Assembly: GCA_002490425.1 (NCBI GenBank)
Contig: DKTZ01000030.1
Location: 22,714-86,713 of the forward strand
Direction: 5' to 3'
DNA from: Ruminococcaceae bacterium UBA7217
GTDB lineage: Bacteria > Bacillota > Clostridia > Oscillospirales > Acutalibacteraceae
DNA: 64,000 bases
Each line of letters starts with the position of its first letter. Positions within the stretch are counted from its first letter, which is position 1. Below the pieces are notes generated by a model. The model did not search any database and was not told the DNA's origin. It saw only the letters and a list, made by a program, of their open reading frames with translations. Of this stretch, positions 35,534 through 43,608 are shown piece by piece. A program made the position numbers and the translations under genes.

Positions 35534-36226
35534 ATGTATAATATTCTTATTTGTGACGATGAAAAGGACATTGTCAACGCACTTGATATTTATTTGAAAT
35601 CAGAAGGGTATAATACTGTTTTGTCCTACAACGGCAAAGAAGCGCTTGAAAAAGTAAAAACCAATGATATTCACCTTGTACTGATGGATATTATGATGCC
35701 CGTTATGGACGGAATTAACGCAATGGTTAAAATAAGGGAAATCAGTAACATTCCCGTAATTCTTCTGACGGCAAAGGGGGAGGACACCGACAAGGTTCTC
35801 GGTCTTAACGTAGGCGCAGACGACTATGTTACAAAGCCGTTTAATCCCGTTGAGGTTATTGCAAGAGTAAAATCTCAGCTACGCAGATATATGACCCTCG
35901 GCGGCGGAGTTAAAAAACAAACGTCAATTTGTATCGGCGGAATTGAGCTTGACGACGCATCAAAAAGCGTAACCGTTGACGGTGAAAAGGTTTCGCTCAC
36001 TCCCACGGAATACGAAATTCTCCTTTTGCTTATGCAAAATCCCGACAAGGTCTTTTCTCCGAGAGAAATCTATTTTAAGGTTTGGAAGGATGACCCCTTC
36101 GGCACAGAAAGCACAGTCGCAGTACATATAAGACACCTTCGTGAAAAAATTGAAATTAACCCTGCAGAGCCCCGATATTTAAAAGTAGTGTGGGGGCAGG
36201 GTTACAAGTTTGAGAGAGGTGTTTGA
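35534..36226 (+). CDS. OmpR-family response regulator
   Basis: A 230-residue two-component transcription factor. The receiver domain has the acidic pair DDEKD near residue 8, the phosphoacceptor in LVLMDIMMP near 52, and K in DDYVTKPFNP near 102. A winged-helix DNA-binding domain follows (TPTEYEILLLLMQNPDKVFS and VAVHIRHLREKIE). Resemblance is to VanR-like regulators. It is encoded just before its probable kinase, whose start lies inside its last codons or at its stop. Confidence 0.92.
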   Translation: MYNILICDDEKDIVNALDIYLKSEGYNTVLSYNGKEALEKVKTNDIHLVLMDIMMPVMDGINAMVKIREISNIPVILLTAKGEDTDKVLGLNVGADDYVTKPFNPVEVIARVKSQLRRYMTLGGGVKKQTSICIGGIELDDASKSVTVDGEKVSLTPTEYEILLLLMQNPDKVFSPREIYFKVWKDDPFGTESTVAVHIRHLREKIEINPAEPRYLKVVWGQGYKFERGV

Positions 36227-36227
36227 T

Positions 36228-38207
36228 TTGGAAAAATTGAAAAAATCACTTTTGGCAAAGATAGTTTCGGTTATTTTAATTGCAGTGCTTACTGCGGTGT
36301 TCATTTTTTCAAGTGCAGCTTTAATGTTCGGCGTTGCGGCAAATCTTTATTCGGATTCTCAAAATAAAACGGAGCTTAATGAAATTCTCAGCGATAATCT
36401 CAATGCATCGCTTAACTATATTGTCTGGCACACTGATATTGAAAATGAGATTTTTCCGAGTATTTCCGAAAATCTTATGTACGAGATAAAAGCCGAAAAC
36501 GGAAAAGTATTGTATTCAGATGTAGACGAAAGTCAAAGCAGATTTTCTTATTCCGAAAACCGTTATTTCAGTACGTATGCTTATGTGAATCCTGATTATG
36601 ATGCTTCAGCGGATGAAACCGACGATGATTTAACGGAAACTACCGGATTTCAAGCTGAAATTATAGAGAAAACTTCTAAAAGAATAAATTATACAATAAC
36701 GGTTCATCTTAAAAATGAGCTAAAGGAAAAAGATGTTTTCTATTATATTACCCGAATTTATAAATTTATTGAAAATAACGAAAAAATGCTTGTAGCGTCG
36801 TTGATTATTTCAGCAGTATTAACGCTCGCATTGTTTGTATTTTTAATGTGCTCGGCAGGTCATAAAAACGGTACAGACGGAATTTACATTTCACGGTTTG
36901 ACAAATTCCCTTATGATATAACGGCAATAATAACGGCATTGCTTATTACGGGAATCTCTTATGTGGCGCTGTACTCAATGGATTATATGGGAGAAGTCAC
37001 ATATTACAATAATTCGGTTCTTCCGTTTATTCCGCCGTTCTACGCATTATCTGTTATGGCTGTTTCCGCATTGCTGACGGTTTTCTGTATTACGACGGCT
37101 GTAAGGCTTAAAACGAGAACTCTTATTAAATCAACACTTATATACAAAATTTTAAGATTTATTTTTAAACAGATTAAACGGCTTTTCAGTTTTATCGGTT
37201 ATACTTTACGGAAAATTCCTACTGTTTGGAAAGCCGCTGTTATCATTTCCACAGTTTTCATAGTTGATTTTATTTTACTTCTGATTTTATCTGCCGGCGG
37301 TGAAGGAGCAGTATTGCTTTTGTTGTTTTTAAATTTTGCTGTTGCAGTTACATTGCTTCTCATTTGCATTATGTTCAGCGAAATTAAAAACGGAACTGAA
37401 AAGATAGCAAAAGGCAATACGGAAGAAAAAATCAATGAATACCGAATGCTCGGAGATTTAAAGCTACACGCTCAAAACATTAACAGCATAAATGACGGCA
37501 TTGCAAGGGCTGTTGAACAGAAAATGAAGAGCGAGCGTTTTAAAACAGAGCTTATTACCAATGTTTCGCACGATATAAAAACTCCGCTTACATCAATTAT
37601 CAATTATGTGGATTTGCTGTCAAAAGAGAATATTGACAATGAAAATGCAGAAGAATATATTGAGGTTCTTTCCCGTCAGTCCTCGAAGCTTAAAAAGCTG
37701 ATTGAAGATTTGCTCGAAGCGTCCAAAGCCTCAACGGGAAATCTTACGGTCAATTTCACAAAAATAGAAATCGGCACTCTTCTTTCCCAGACCTTGGGCG
37801 AATATGAGGATAGATTTGCGGGAAAACAGCTTGAACCTGTTTTGAATAACAGCAGTCAGCCGCTCTTTATTTCAGCGGATAACCGCCATATATGGCGAAT
37901 ATTTGACAATATTTTCAATAATATTGCAAAATACGCACAGCCGAATACACGTGTATATATTGACGTTTCCCCCAAAAACGGTACAGTCGAAATAACCTTT
38001 AAAAATATTTCAAAAGAAAAGCTCAATATTTCGGGAGACGAGCTTATGGAGCGTTTTGTGCGCGGCGACAGCTCAAGAAACACGGAAGGAAGCGGATTGG
38101 GGCTTTCAATTGCCAAAAGTCTTGCCGAGCTTCAAAAAGGACGCTGTGACGTGCAGATAGACGGCGACCTATTTAAAGTAACGCTTTCTTTCCCGATTGT
38201 TAATTAA
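36228..38207 (+). CDS. Membrane sensor histidine kinase
   Basis: A 659-residue kinase with an unusually elaborate membrane part: a first helix near residues 8-30, an extracellular domain to about 180, then six or so further helices between about 185 and 395. HAMP-like sequence leads into the dimerisation domain with the phospho-histidine in VSHDIKTPLTSIINY near 450. The ATPase domain has an N box at NIFNNIAKYA and G box GSGLGLSIAKS. TTG 36228 is chosen because AGAGAGGTG lies seven bases upstream. The signal sensed is unknown; envelope stress is plausible for the VanS-like group. Confidence 0.88.
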   Translation: MEKLKKSLLAKIVSVILIAVLTAVFIFSSAALMFGVAANLYSDSQNKTELNEILSDNLNASLNYIVWHTDIENEIFPSISENLMYEIKAENGKVLYSDVDESQSRFSYSENRYFSTYAYVNPDYDASADETDDDLTETTGFQAEIIEKTSKRINYTITVHLKNELKEKDVFYYITRIYKFIENNEKMLVASLIISAVLTLALFVFLMCSAGHKNGTDGIYISRFDKFPYDITAIITALLITGISYVALYSMDYMGEVTYYNNSVLPFIPPFYALSVMAVSALLTVFCITTAVRLKTRTLIKSTLIYKILRFIFKQIKRLFSFIGYTLRKIPTVWKAAVIISTVFIVDFILLLILSAGGEGAVLLLLFLNFAVAVTLLLICIMFSEIKNGTEKIAKGNTEEKINEYRMLGDLKLHAQNINSINDGIARAVEQKMKSERFKTELITNVSHDIKTPLTSIINYVDLLSKENIDNENAEEYIEVLSRQSSKLKKLIEDLLEASKASTGNLTVNFTKIEIGTLLSQTLGEYEDRFAGKQLEPVLNNSSQPLFISADNRHIWRIFDNIFNNIAKYAQPNTRVYIDVSPKNGTVEITFKNISKEKLNISGDELMERFVRGDSSRNTEGSGLGLSIAKSLAELQKGRCDVQIDGDLFKVTLSFPIVN

Positions 38208-38221
38208 AATATGCATACTTC

Positions 38222-38247
38222 GTAGGGGACGACGACTCGGCGTCCCG
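38222..38247. repeat. GTAGGG-family palindromic repeat
   Basis: GGGACG (38226-38231) and CGTCCC (38241-38246) are inverted arms with a short inner CG/CG pair. The start GTAGGGGACG and the core CGACTCGG match the element at 9893 read on the other strand. Confidence 0.5.
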
Positions 38248-38318
38248 TGAAAAAATATTATAACTGTCGTCCCAAATTACAGAAACATAAAAAGCAAAAA
38301 TAAGTTATATAAACACAA

Positions 38319-38349
38319 AGCCGCATATTGCTGACTGCAATATGCGGCT
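38319..38349 (-). terminator. Terminator of trmL
   Basis: AGCCGCATATTGC and GCAATATGCGGCT form a perfect 13-base stem with a five-base loop. On the minus strand it is followed by TTTGTGTTT and lies 20 bases after the trmL stop. Confidence 0.7.
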
Positions 38350-38368
38350 CATTCTATATAATATTAAA

Positions 38369-38875
38369 TTATTTTAAATCGCTCCAATTGTAATTTCGCA
38401 GCTCTCCGGATTCCAAAAGCTCAGGGTAGTCCCATTGCCTCAACACCTCGTAAACGCCTATTGCAATTGCGTTTGAGAGGTTAAGGCTTCTTGCCTCGTC
38501 AATCATAGGGATTCTGACACATTTTTCTGCGTTGTCAAAAAGCAGCTTTTCGGGAAGTCCTGCAGTTTCCTTGCCGAAAACAATATATACCTTTTCCGGA
38601 TATTTAACGTCTGTGTGTCTGTTCTGCGCCTTTGTGGAAAAATAGAAGAAACTGCCGTCAGGGTTTTTCTCAAAAAATTCATTCAGCGAATTATAATATG
38701 TAATGTCAAGAAGATGCCAATAGTCAAGCCCTGCTCTTTTCAGTTTTTTGTCATCAGGAGTAAAGCCCATCGGCCCTACCAAATGAAGTCTTGCACCCGT
38801 TGCAGCACAGGTTCTTGCAACATTTCCTGCATTTTGCGGAATTTCAGGTTCAACCATAACAATATTAAGTTCCAT
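38369..38875 (-). CDS. trmL: tRNA (cytidine(34)-2'-O)-methyltransferase TrmL
   Basis: A 168-residue SPOUT methyltransferase that modifies the wobble base of two leucine tRNAs. The N-terminus NIVMVEPEIPQNAGNVARTC is diagnostic, the knot motif 2 is VFGKETAGLP near 108, and motif 3 reads ARSLNLSNAIAIGVYE near 140. Length is standard. It is transcribed against its neighbours as a single gene with its own terminator. Confidence 0.93.
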   Translation of the reverse strand: MELNIVMVEPEIPQNAGNVARTCAATGARLHLVGPMGFTPDDKKLKRAGLDYWHLLDITYYNSLNEFFEKNPDGSFFYFSTKAQNRHTDVKYPEKVYIVFGKETAGLPEKLLFDNAEKCVRIPMIDEARSLNLSNAIAIGVYEVLRQWDYPELLESGELRNYNWSDLK

Positions 38876-39034
38876 CTCGTTATCACCTTAATTTTAAATT
38901 TTAATTTCCTTACAAAGTATAACATTTATAGCAAAATTTTAAAACATATATTTTTAATTTTTTTAAAGAAAAAACAAAAAATATATCTGACCGTAAAAAA
39001 TATTTAGGTCAAAAATTTAAAAGGGGGTAAAGAG

Positions 39035-39211
39035 ATGAATAACAAGGCGTACAAGGTAATGGGAGCAAGCATTTTGGCAGGTACTGCGGCGGCAGTCATT
39101 ACAAATTCAGTTTCAAGCAGCGGTACAAAGCGCAAAATGAAGAAAACAGCGCAAAAAGCAGTAAGCACTATAAGCGATGTTGTTGACAGTATGACAAATA
39201 TGATGAAGTAG
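39035..39211 (+). CDS. Small protein with N-terminal hydrophobic helix
   Basis: A 58-codon open frame, MNNKAYKVMGASILAGTAAA onward, with one hydrophobic stretch at about 8-28 and then a Ser/Lys-rich, helical tail (KRKMKKTAQKAVSTISDVVD). AAGGGGGT lies about eight bases before the ATG. The stop is seven bases before the pdaA-like gene, so both are probably on one transcript. The layout resembles small YtxH-like envelope proteins, but no clear family match is seen. Confidence 0.65.
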   Translation: MNNKAYKVMGASILAGTAAAVITNSVSSSGTKRKMKKTAQKAVSTISDVVDSMTNMMK

Positions 39212-39218
39212 GGATAAA

Positions 39219-40094
39219 ATGAAAGGGTATTTTAAGGTTTTAAGTCTTATCTTAGCAATTTCCCTGCTTTGTTCCTGCGGCAAAACGGCAAATAATAACA
39301 GTCAGGGCACGCTTAACAGTGTGACAAATGAAAGCAATACTTCCGAAAATAATGTTTCCGAAAGTGCAATCCCTGAGGCTATGGCAACATTTTCTAAAGA
39401 AAAAAAGTCCCACAGCTACGGCGTGGCAAAGGACGGCAAACCGCACGAAATTTCCGCAACAGCACAAAAATATTTTGAAGATAATTCATTTAATGCATTT
39501 TGTCTTGACACTGTGTCCCAAAATAAAGTTTTATATTTAACCTTTGACTGCGGATACGAAAACGGTTATACTTCAAAAATTCTTGATGTGTTAAAGGAGA
39601 AAAATGTTCCTGCGGCGTTCTTTTGCACGCTTAATGAGGTAAAGGACAATAAGGAGCTTATAAACAGAATGATTGCCGAGGGGCATATAGTGGGTAACCA
39701 TTCAGTAACCCACCCGTCCTTTGCTGAGATTTCCCGTGAGCAAATGAAAAAGGAAATTCAGGGTTTTGAGAATTATTTAAAGGAAAACTTTAACGGATAC
39801 TGTGAGCCGTATTTCAGATTTCCTAAGGGTGAATATACCGACGAAGCGTTAAATCTTGTCGGCTCACTCGGTTATTCAAGCGTATTCTGGTCGCTGTCAT
39901 ACGCTGACTGGGATACCAACGCACAGAAAGGCGCAGACTACGCTTATAAAAAGGTAATTTCAAGGCTTCACCCGGGTGCGGTCATTCTTCTTCACAGCGT
40001 TTCTTCCGATAATGCGGGAGCAATGGCAAAAATTATTGATGAAGCAAGAGCCCAAGGGTATGAATTTAAAAGTCTGCGGGATTTCGGAAAGTAA
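39219..40094 (+). CDS. PdaA-like polysaccharide deacetylase, lipoprotein
   Basis: A 291-residue lipoprotein with a lipobox ending LLCSC near residue 20 and a NodB-type deacetylase domain. Motifs are TFDCGYENGYT near 108 (where PdaA has TFDNGYENG), VGNHSVTHPS near 148, RFPKGEYTD near 188, and LHPGAVILLHSVS near 248. PdaA removes acetyl groups from muramic acid to make cortex muramic-delta-lactam. The neighbouring SASP gene supports a spore role. The Cys in the first motif, and lipid anchoring, differ from Bacillus PdaA. Confidence 0.85.
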   Translation: MKGYFKVLSLILAISLLCSCGKTANNNSQGTLNSVTNESNTSENNVSESAIPEAMATFSKEKKSHSYGVAKDGKPHEISATAQKYFEDNSFNAFCLDTVSQNKVLYLTFDCGYENGYTSKILDVLKEKNVPAAFFCTLNEVKDNKELINRMIAEGHIVGNHSVTHPSFAEISREQMKKEIQGFENYLKENFNGYCEPYFRFPKGEYTDEALNLVGSLGYSSVFWSLSYADWDTNAQKGADYAYKKVISRLHPGAVILLHSVSSDNAGAMAKIIDEARAQGYEFKSLRDFGK

Positions 40095-40177
40095 AAATTA
40101 CCAATAATATATTTTGAATTTCTGTTCAAACTATTATTGCAAACGCAAAGAATATTTAAAAGAGGGGTGTAAATTAA

Positions 40178-40372
40178 ATGGCTAAGAATTCAAAGAGCAT
40201 GGTGCCCGAAGCACGTGAGGCTCTCAATAAATTCAAGATGGAGGCAGCTTCAGAAGTAGGCGTTAACCTTAAGAACGGCTATAACGGCGACCTCACATCT
40301 AAGCAGGCAGGTTCTGTCGGCGGACAGATGGTCAAAAAGATGATCAAGTCTTATGAAGACAATATGAAATAA
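40178..40372 (+). CDS. Alpha/beta-type small acid-soluble spore protein
   Basis: A 64-residue DNA-binding protein that coats forespore DNA. It has both conserved segments: EALNKFKMEAASEVGV, which contains the GPR cleavage site region, and GDLTSKQAGSVGGQMVKKMI. GAGGGGTG precedes the ATG. It should be made late in the forespore under SigG; a -35-like TGAATT is seen about 65 bases upstream, but I cannot define the -10. GPR encoded at 32.1 kb is its expected protease. Confidence 0.94.
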   Translation: MAKNSKSMVPEAREALNKFKMEAASEVGVNLKNGYNGDLTSKQAGSVGGQMVKKMIKSYEDNMK

Positions 40373-40443
40373 TAATCCGATTTTATTAAATAAATCAGGA
40401 TTATATTGTTACTGACTACAGTAAATCATAAGTCTGCAAAAAA

Positions 40444-40472
40444 GGCCCGACGGGGAATACTCCGTCGGGTCT
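40444..40472. terminator. Bidirectional terminator between SASP and kinase genes
   Basis: GCCCGACGG pairs with CCGTCGGGT around a seven-base loop; on the minus strand a run of six T follows, so it is strongest for the kinase operon, and on the plus strand it can end the SASP transcript. Confidence 0.8.
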
Positions 40473-40498
40473 GAATTTTTATGTGTATTTTTATTTTA

Positions 40499-41251
40499 TT
40501 AGAATTTAGACGCTGTTTTTATTGTTCTTTTAAGCTTCTTGGCATTTGAATACCGTTTTGAAATCTGGACATTGGTGCATTTCTTTACAACTTGCTTTAA
40601 AAGCCCTTTTGGTAAATCAACGGACGGGTGAACGCCTGTCAGCATAATATTCAAAAGAATCCCCAAGCTGTAAATATCAGTTGTACTGCCTGATTGAGAA
40701 ATACCGAACTGTTCGGGTGCGGCATATCCGGGCGTTCCCAGCGCCTGTGTGTCTTTATCGTGATTGTTCAAAAGCCGTGCAATAGAAAAGTCAATAAGAA
40801 CAGCCGTACCGTCCTCTTTAATAATTATGTTTTCGGGCTTAATGTCACGGTGAACAATACCCATTGAATGTAAAAAAATCAAAGCGTCGCAAAGCTGAAT
40901 TGCAATTTTGCAAGCTGTTTTTCTGTCCAACTTTTCGTTTGAGAGTATTTTTGATAAGGTTTTACCCTCAACATATTCCTCTAAAACAATGATAGCGCCC
41001 TGTTCGTCGGCGCAAACCTCATAAATCTGAACGACATTTTTATGACGCTGTTTTTTCAATGCCCTGAAAACGTCATCATTCAAATTTTTTGTAAATCTTT
41101 TGATAATATAATTACCGTTGCTTTTGTTTTGATAGAGAAAAACCTTTGAACTTGAGCTATCTTTATAAGTAGCCTTTTTTACATAATTTCCAGCAATTGA
41201 ATTTTCTATGTAATTTAACAGTTCGTTGTTGTATCCGTTTATTTCAAACAT
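40499..41251 (-). CDS. Serine/threonine protein kinase
   Basis: A 250-residue soluble kinase with a full Hanks-type catalytic domain and no membrane helix or PASTA repeats. The ATP lysine is in YIIKRF near 49, the catalytic loop is HRDIKPENIII near 138, and the APE motif is in GYAAPEQFG. The metal-binding DFG is DFS here (VLIDFSIAR near 158), keeping the aspartate. The first part to about 45 is short and less conserved. It overlaps the regulator gene before it by 13 bases. The two form a module seen in other Clostridia, as I recall; targets may be the nearby zinc-ribbon proteins. Confidence 0.88.
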   Translation of the reverse strand: MFEINGYNNELLNYIENSIAGNYVKKATYKDSSSSKVFLYQNKSNGNYIIKRFTKNLNDDVFRALKKQRHKNVVQIYEVCADEQGAIIVLEEYVEGKTLSKILSNEKLDRKTACKIAIQLCDALIFLHSMGIVHRDIKPENIIIKEDGTAVLIDFSIARLLNNHDKDTQALGTPGYAAPEQFGISQSGSTTDIYSLGILLNIMLTGVHPSVDLPKGLLKQVVKKCTNVQISKRYSNAKKLKRTIKTASKF

Positions 41252-41658
41252 TCCTCTCCGTATTTTTTTAACAGTTCGTCAGTCCTGAAAATTGTCAGCT
41301 GATGTTCAAGAGCGTATATGAGAATACTGTCTCTGCGCACTCTTGGGTACAGAGCAGAACGCCCCGATATTTTAAGCGCCTTTTGACACTCCTCAAGGGT
41401 CAGCCTCATAGCAAGCGACAGCCTTACAACCTTGTCCTTAGTAGGCATTTTCCTTCCGTTTATAATGTCGTAAAAATAGCAGTAGCTGAAATCTGCCTTG
41501 TTTATTATATTTGATTTTGAACGGCCGTTTTTAGCAATAAGATTTTCCCAAAATTCTTTTATGTCCTCATTTACGAATGAATCGTCATTATCAGAAAAAT
41601 AGTCGTCCAAAGAACAGTTTTCATCCGATAAAGATTCCATAAGCTCGTCAGTAGTCAT
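41239..41658 (-). CDS. XRE-like helix-turn-helix regulator paired with kinase
   Basis: A 139-residue protein. The first 35 residues are very acidic and probably disordered. A helix-turn-helix follows at about 45-85 (KSNIINKADFSYCYFYDIINGRK in the recognition region), and then a conserved C-terminal part with LTLEECQKALKISGRSALYP and RRDSILIYALEH. I recall the C-terminal pattern from regulators next to Ser/Thr kinases in Clostridia. Its start has a TATAAT 16 bases upstream. It probably binds the divergent promoter region to its right and may be phosphorylated by the kinase, both inference. Confidence 0.72.
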   Translation of the reverse strand: MTTDELMESLSDENCSLDDYFSDNDDSFVNEDIKEFWENLIAKNGRSKSNIINKADFSYCYFYDIINGRKMPTKDKVVRLSLAMRLTLEECQKALKISGRSALYPRVRRDSILIYALEHQLTIFRTDELLKKYGEECLK

Positions 41659-41695
41659 AATTTTATACCGTATATTATACCTTTCGTATTTGTGT

Positions 41696-43162
41696 TTAGT
41701 AGAGATCCGTTATCCCTGTGAACTTAAATCTGACATCATCGTAAGAGGGGTGTCCTTTTGCATAATGCAACTTTTTTAGATTCGGAAAAGCGGTGTATAT
41801 GTTGCTGTTGCAGCTGAAATATGCATTCAGCGGTAAGTAAATTTCTTCAAGATAATTATTAACAGAATTCACATTTTTGTAAGCTATAAGGGAAAAAGTA
41901 AAACCCTGCTTTTGAGGCATAGTAAAAATCTTGTCTGTTTTACTGTGGGGGTAACAATAACATTCATATGATGTGCTGCTTGAGGAATAAGCATGTTTTC
42001 CGAAAAGAACTCCGTCCTTTGACAAGAACATGTCATTGTCAGTCTCAACGTTTATTGCTTGAAGACTGTTGTTATAATCGGATTGAAAACAAGGAAAGCC
42101 GCCTATGTCCTTATGCGCAGTGATTACCTTTAAATTTTTGGCAGTTTTAAGATTGTTGTCGTTATCAATGCTCAGACACCAAGACTCTAAATTAAGAGTG
42201 TTGTAAGATGGTGAACCCAAAAAATGTCTAAACCGCCATTCTTTTCCGCTGTAATAGTAAATTGCACCGTTGACGCATTTCCATTGCCAGTAGTTTATAT
42301 TAAAATTCTTTATCGGGCAGTCAATGGCAAAATCTCCGTGCATTCCCAATTTGTTGTCATAAAGGTTAACGGTAGTCAATGAAGAAAGGTTATTGAAGCA
42401 CTTGCTTTCAAGCCAAATAAACGAGCGCTTGCCCTTTACAATATCAATCGTTTTAATTTTACTGTTATTGAGAAACGCGTCTTTTTGAATTTCAACAACC
42501 ATCAGCCCGTTTATGTAATCAGGTACGGTTACATAAGTGGCATTGCCGGTATATTTTGTGATTGAAATTTGTGTGCTGGATTTTTCATATGGCTCATATT
42601 CAAAAACTTCGGCAGGGTTTTCCTTTATAATTTCTTCTTCGGTGGTCGGCTCAGTTTTCGGCGGGTCTGTTTCGGTCGGGTTTGTCACATTGGGTTTTTC
42701 TTCAGATGCAGTTGTATCAGCGGGGCAGGTTGCAGATGTTTCTGTTGACAGTGAAGAGCTTTCTTCAGCTTGTTCTTTATCCTTGTCGCCGCCTATTAAA
42801 TTGCTTATTACCCCTATAATTGTAGGCTTCTTTGTAGTTGTTTCAACCGTAACGGCTTCAAAAACTGTATCACCCTGCGAATCCGTCACCGTTTCGCCGT
42901 TTTCTTCGGTTACGGGAACCAAAACCGTTTCGGGAGTATCAGACTGCGGATTCAGCGGAAGAGTTTTAATACGTGCAGCCGTAGCGAGAGATAAAGTAAA
43001 AATAAAAAGTAAAACGATGCAAAATACAAGAGCTTTTCTATGCCAAAAAACTTTAGGCTTTTTGCTGACAGGTTCTTCATCACAGTTTAATGCTGAAGAA
43101 CAGTTTAAGCAAAACGAGGCCTCGTCAGGCAACTGCGCATTACAAAATTTGCAATTTTTCAA
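41696..43162 (-). CDS. Zinc-ribbon membrane protein with leucine-rich repeats
   Basis: A 488-residue protein. The N-terminus is a zinc ribbon (CKFC and CLNC within the first 20 residues), then a basic patch, a membrane helix at about 45-65, a long Thr/Glu/Pro/Ser-rich linker to about 190, and an extracellular domain with leucine-rich BspA-like repeats (EIQKDAFLNNSKIKTIDI, ESKCFNNLSSLTTVNL). TTG 43162 is chosen since AGGGGTTG lies upstream and the protein then starts MKNCKFCNAQ, as homologous ribbons do. It shares its domain plan with four genes to the right. Role unknown; envelope sensing or adhesion are options. Confidence 0.75.
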   Translation of the reverse strand: MKNCKFCNAQLPDEASFCLNCSSALNCDEEPVSKKPKVFWHRKALVFCIVLLFIFTLSLATAARIKTLPLNPQSDTPETVLVPVTEENGETVTDSQGDTVFEAVTVETTTKKPTIIGVISNLIGGDKDKEQAEESSSLSTETSATCPADTTASEEKPNVTNPTETDPPKTEPTTEEEIIKENPAEVFEYEPYEKSSTQISITKYTGNATYVTVPDYINGLMVVEIQKDAFLNNSKIKTIDIVKGKRSFIWLESKCFNNLSSLTTVNLYDNKLGMHGDFAIDCPIKNFNINYWQWKCVNGAIYYYSGKEWRFRHFLGSPSYNTLNLESWCLSIDNDNNLKTAKNLKVITAHKDIGGFPCFQSDYNNSLQAINVETDNDMFLSKDGVLFGKHAYSSSSTSYECYCYPHSKTDKIFTMPQKQGFTFSLIAYKNVNSVNNYLEEIYLPLNAYFSCNSNIYTAFPNLKKLHYAKGHPSYDDVRFKFTGITDLY

Positions 43163-43404
43163 ATTTTTACAACCCCTAAGCATATGTAATACATATATTG
43201 TGCCATTATTTGACATTTTTTGCAATAGCTTTTTGCAAAAAACCTATACTCTGTTAGCATATAGATTTTGAAAATTTTTAATGGTAAAATAATTTTCAAT
43301 AAAAATATGTGACAATATTTTAAACAAATCTACATATTTGAAAATTAAAATACTTATTTCAATTTTCATTTATGCGGATAATAAACATAAGAGGAGAAAT
43401 GATT
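43163..43404. promoter_or_regulatory. Divergent intergenic region with paired inverted repeats
   Basis: A 242-base AT-rich region between divergent operons. TTGAAAATT at 43268-43276 faces AATTTTCAA at 43291-43299, and TTGAAAATT at 43338-43346 faces AATTTTCA at 43361-43368. Both pairs have a 14-base spacer and lie 70 bases apart. A further palindrome ATATGTA/TACATAT is at 43182-43196. These are candidate operators, possibly for the XRE-like regulator. Promoter elements could not be fixed. Confidence 0.5.
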
Positions 43405-43608
43405 TTGAAACAAATAACTATGCGAATTTTTCCTAGCGGAGAAATTGAGGCGGAAACGCACGGAATAAAGGGAAAGACATGTTTAAAGCTTATTGCGGAA
43501 ATTGAACGAATGGCTAATGCAGTTACAAACGACTCCGATTTCACAAAAGAGTATCTTGAAACAGATAATAATTTGGAAATAAACAATGAGCAGGAGGATT
43601 TTGCATAA
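43405..43608 (+). CDS. DUF2997 family protein
   Basis: A 67-residue protein starting MKQITMRIFPSGEIEAETHG, with IKGKTCLKLIAEIER next, which is the DUF2997 pattern (a short beta-hairpin plus helix with conserved GKxC). The last 25 residues are acidic. The family is, as I recall, found beside DUF1257/Ycf35 and Ycf46-like genes, and both have apparent counterparts in this operon. TTG 43405 with GAGGAG nine bases before it is preferred over ATG 43399. The stop overlaps the next start (TAATG). Biochemical role unknown; the invariant cysteine may be functional. Confidence 0.8.
   Translation: MKQITMRIFPSGEIEAETHGIKGKTCLKLIAEIERMANAVTNDSDFTKEYLETDNNLEINNEQEDFA

Noticed and set aside
40499..43162. 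Kinase, regulator and membrane protein as a phage-defence or toxin-antitoxin system
   Set aside because: No nuclease, toxin fold or known defence signature was seen, so the claim is not supported.
42537..43271. 244-codon plus-strand open frame rich in Val and Ser
   Set aside because: Antisense to the low-complexity Thr/Glu linker of the zinc-ribbon protein, which explains the repetitive composition.
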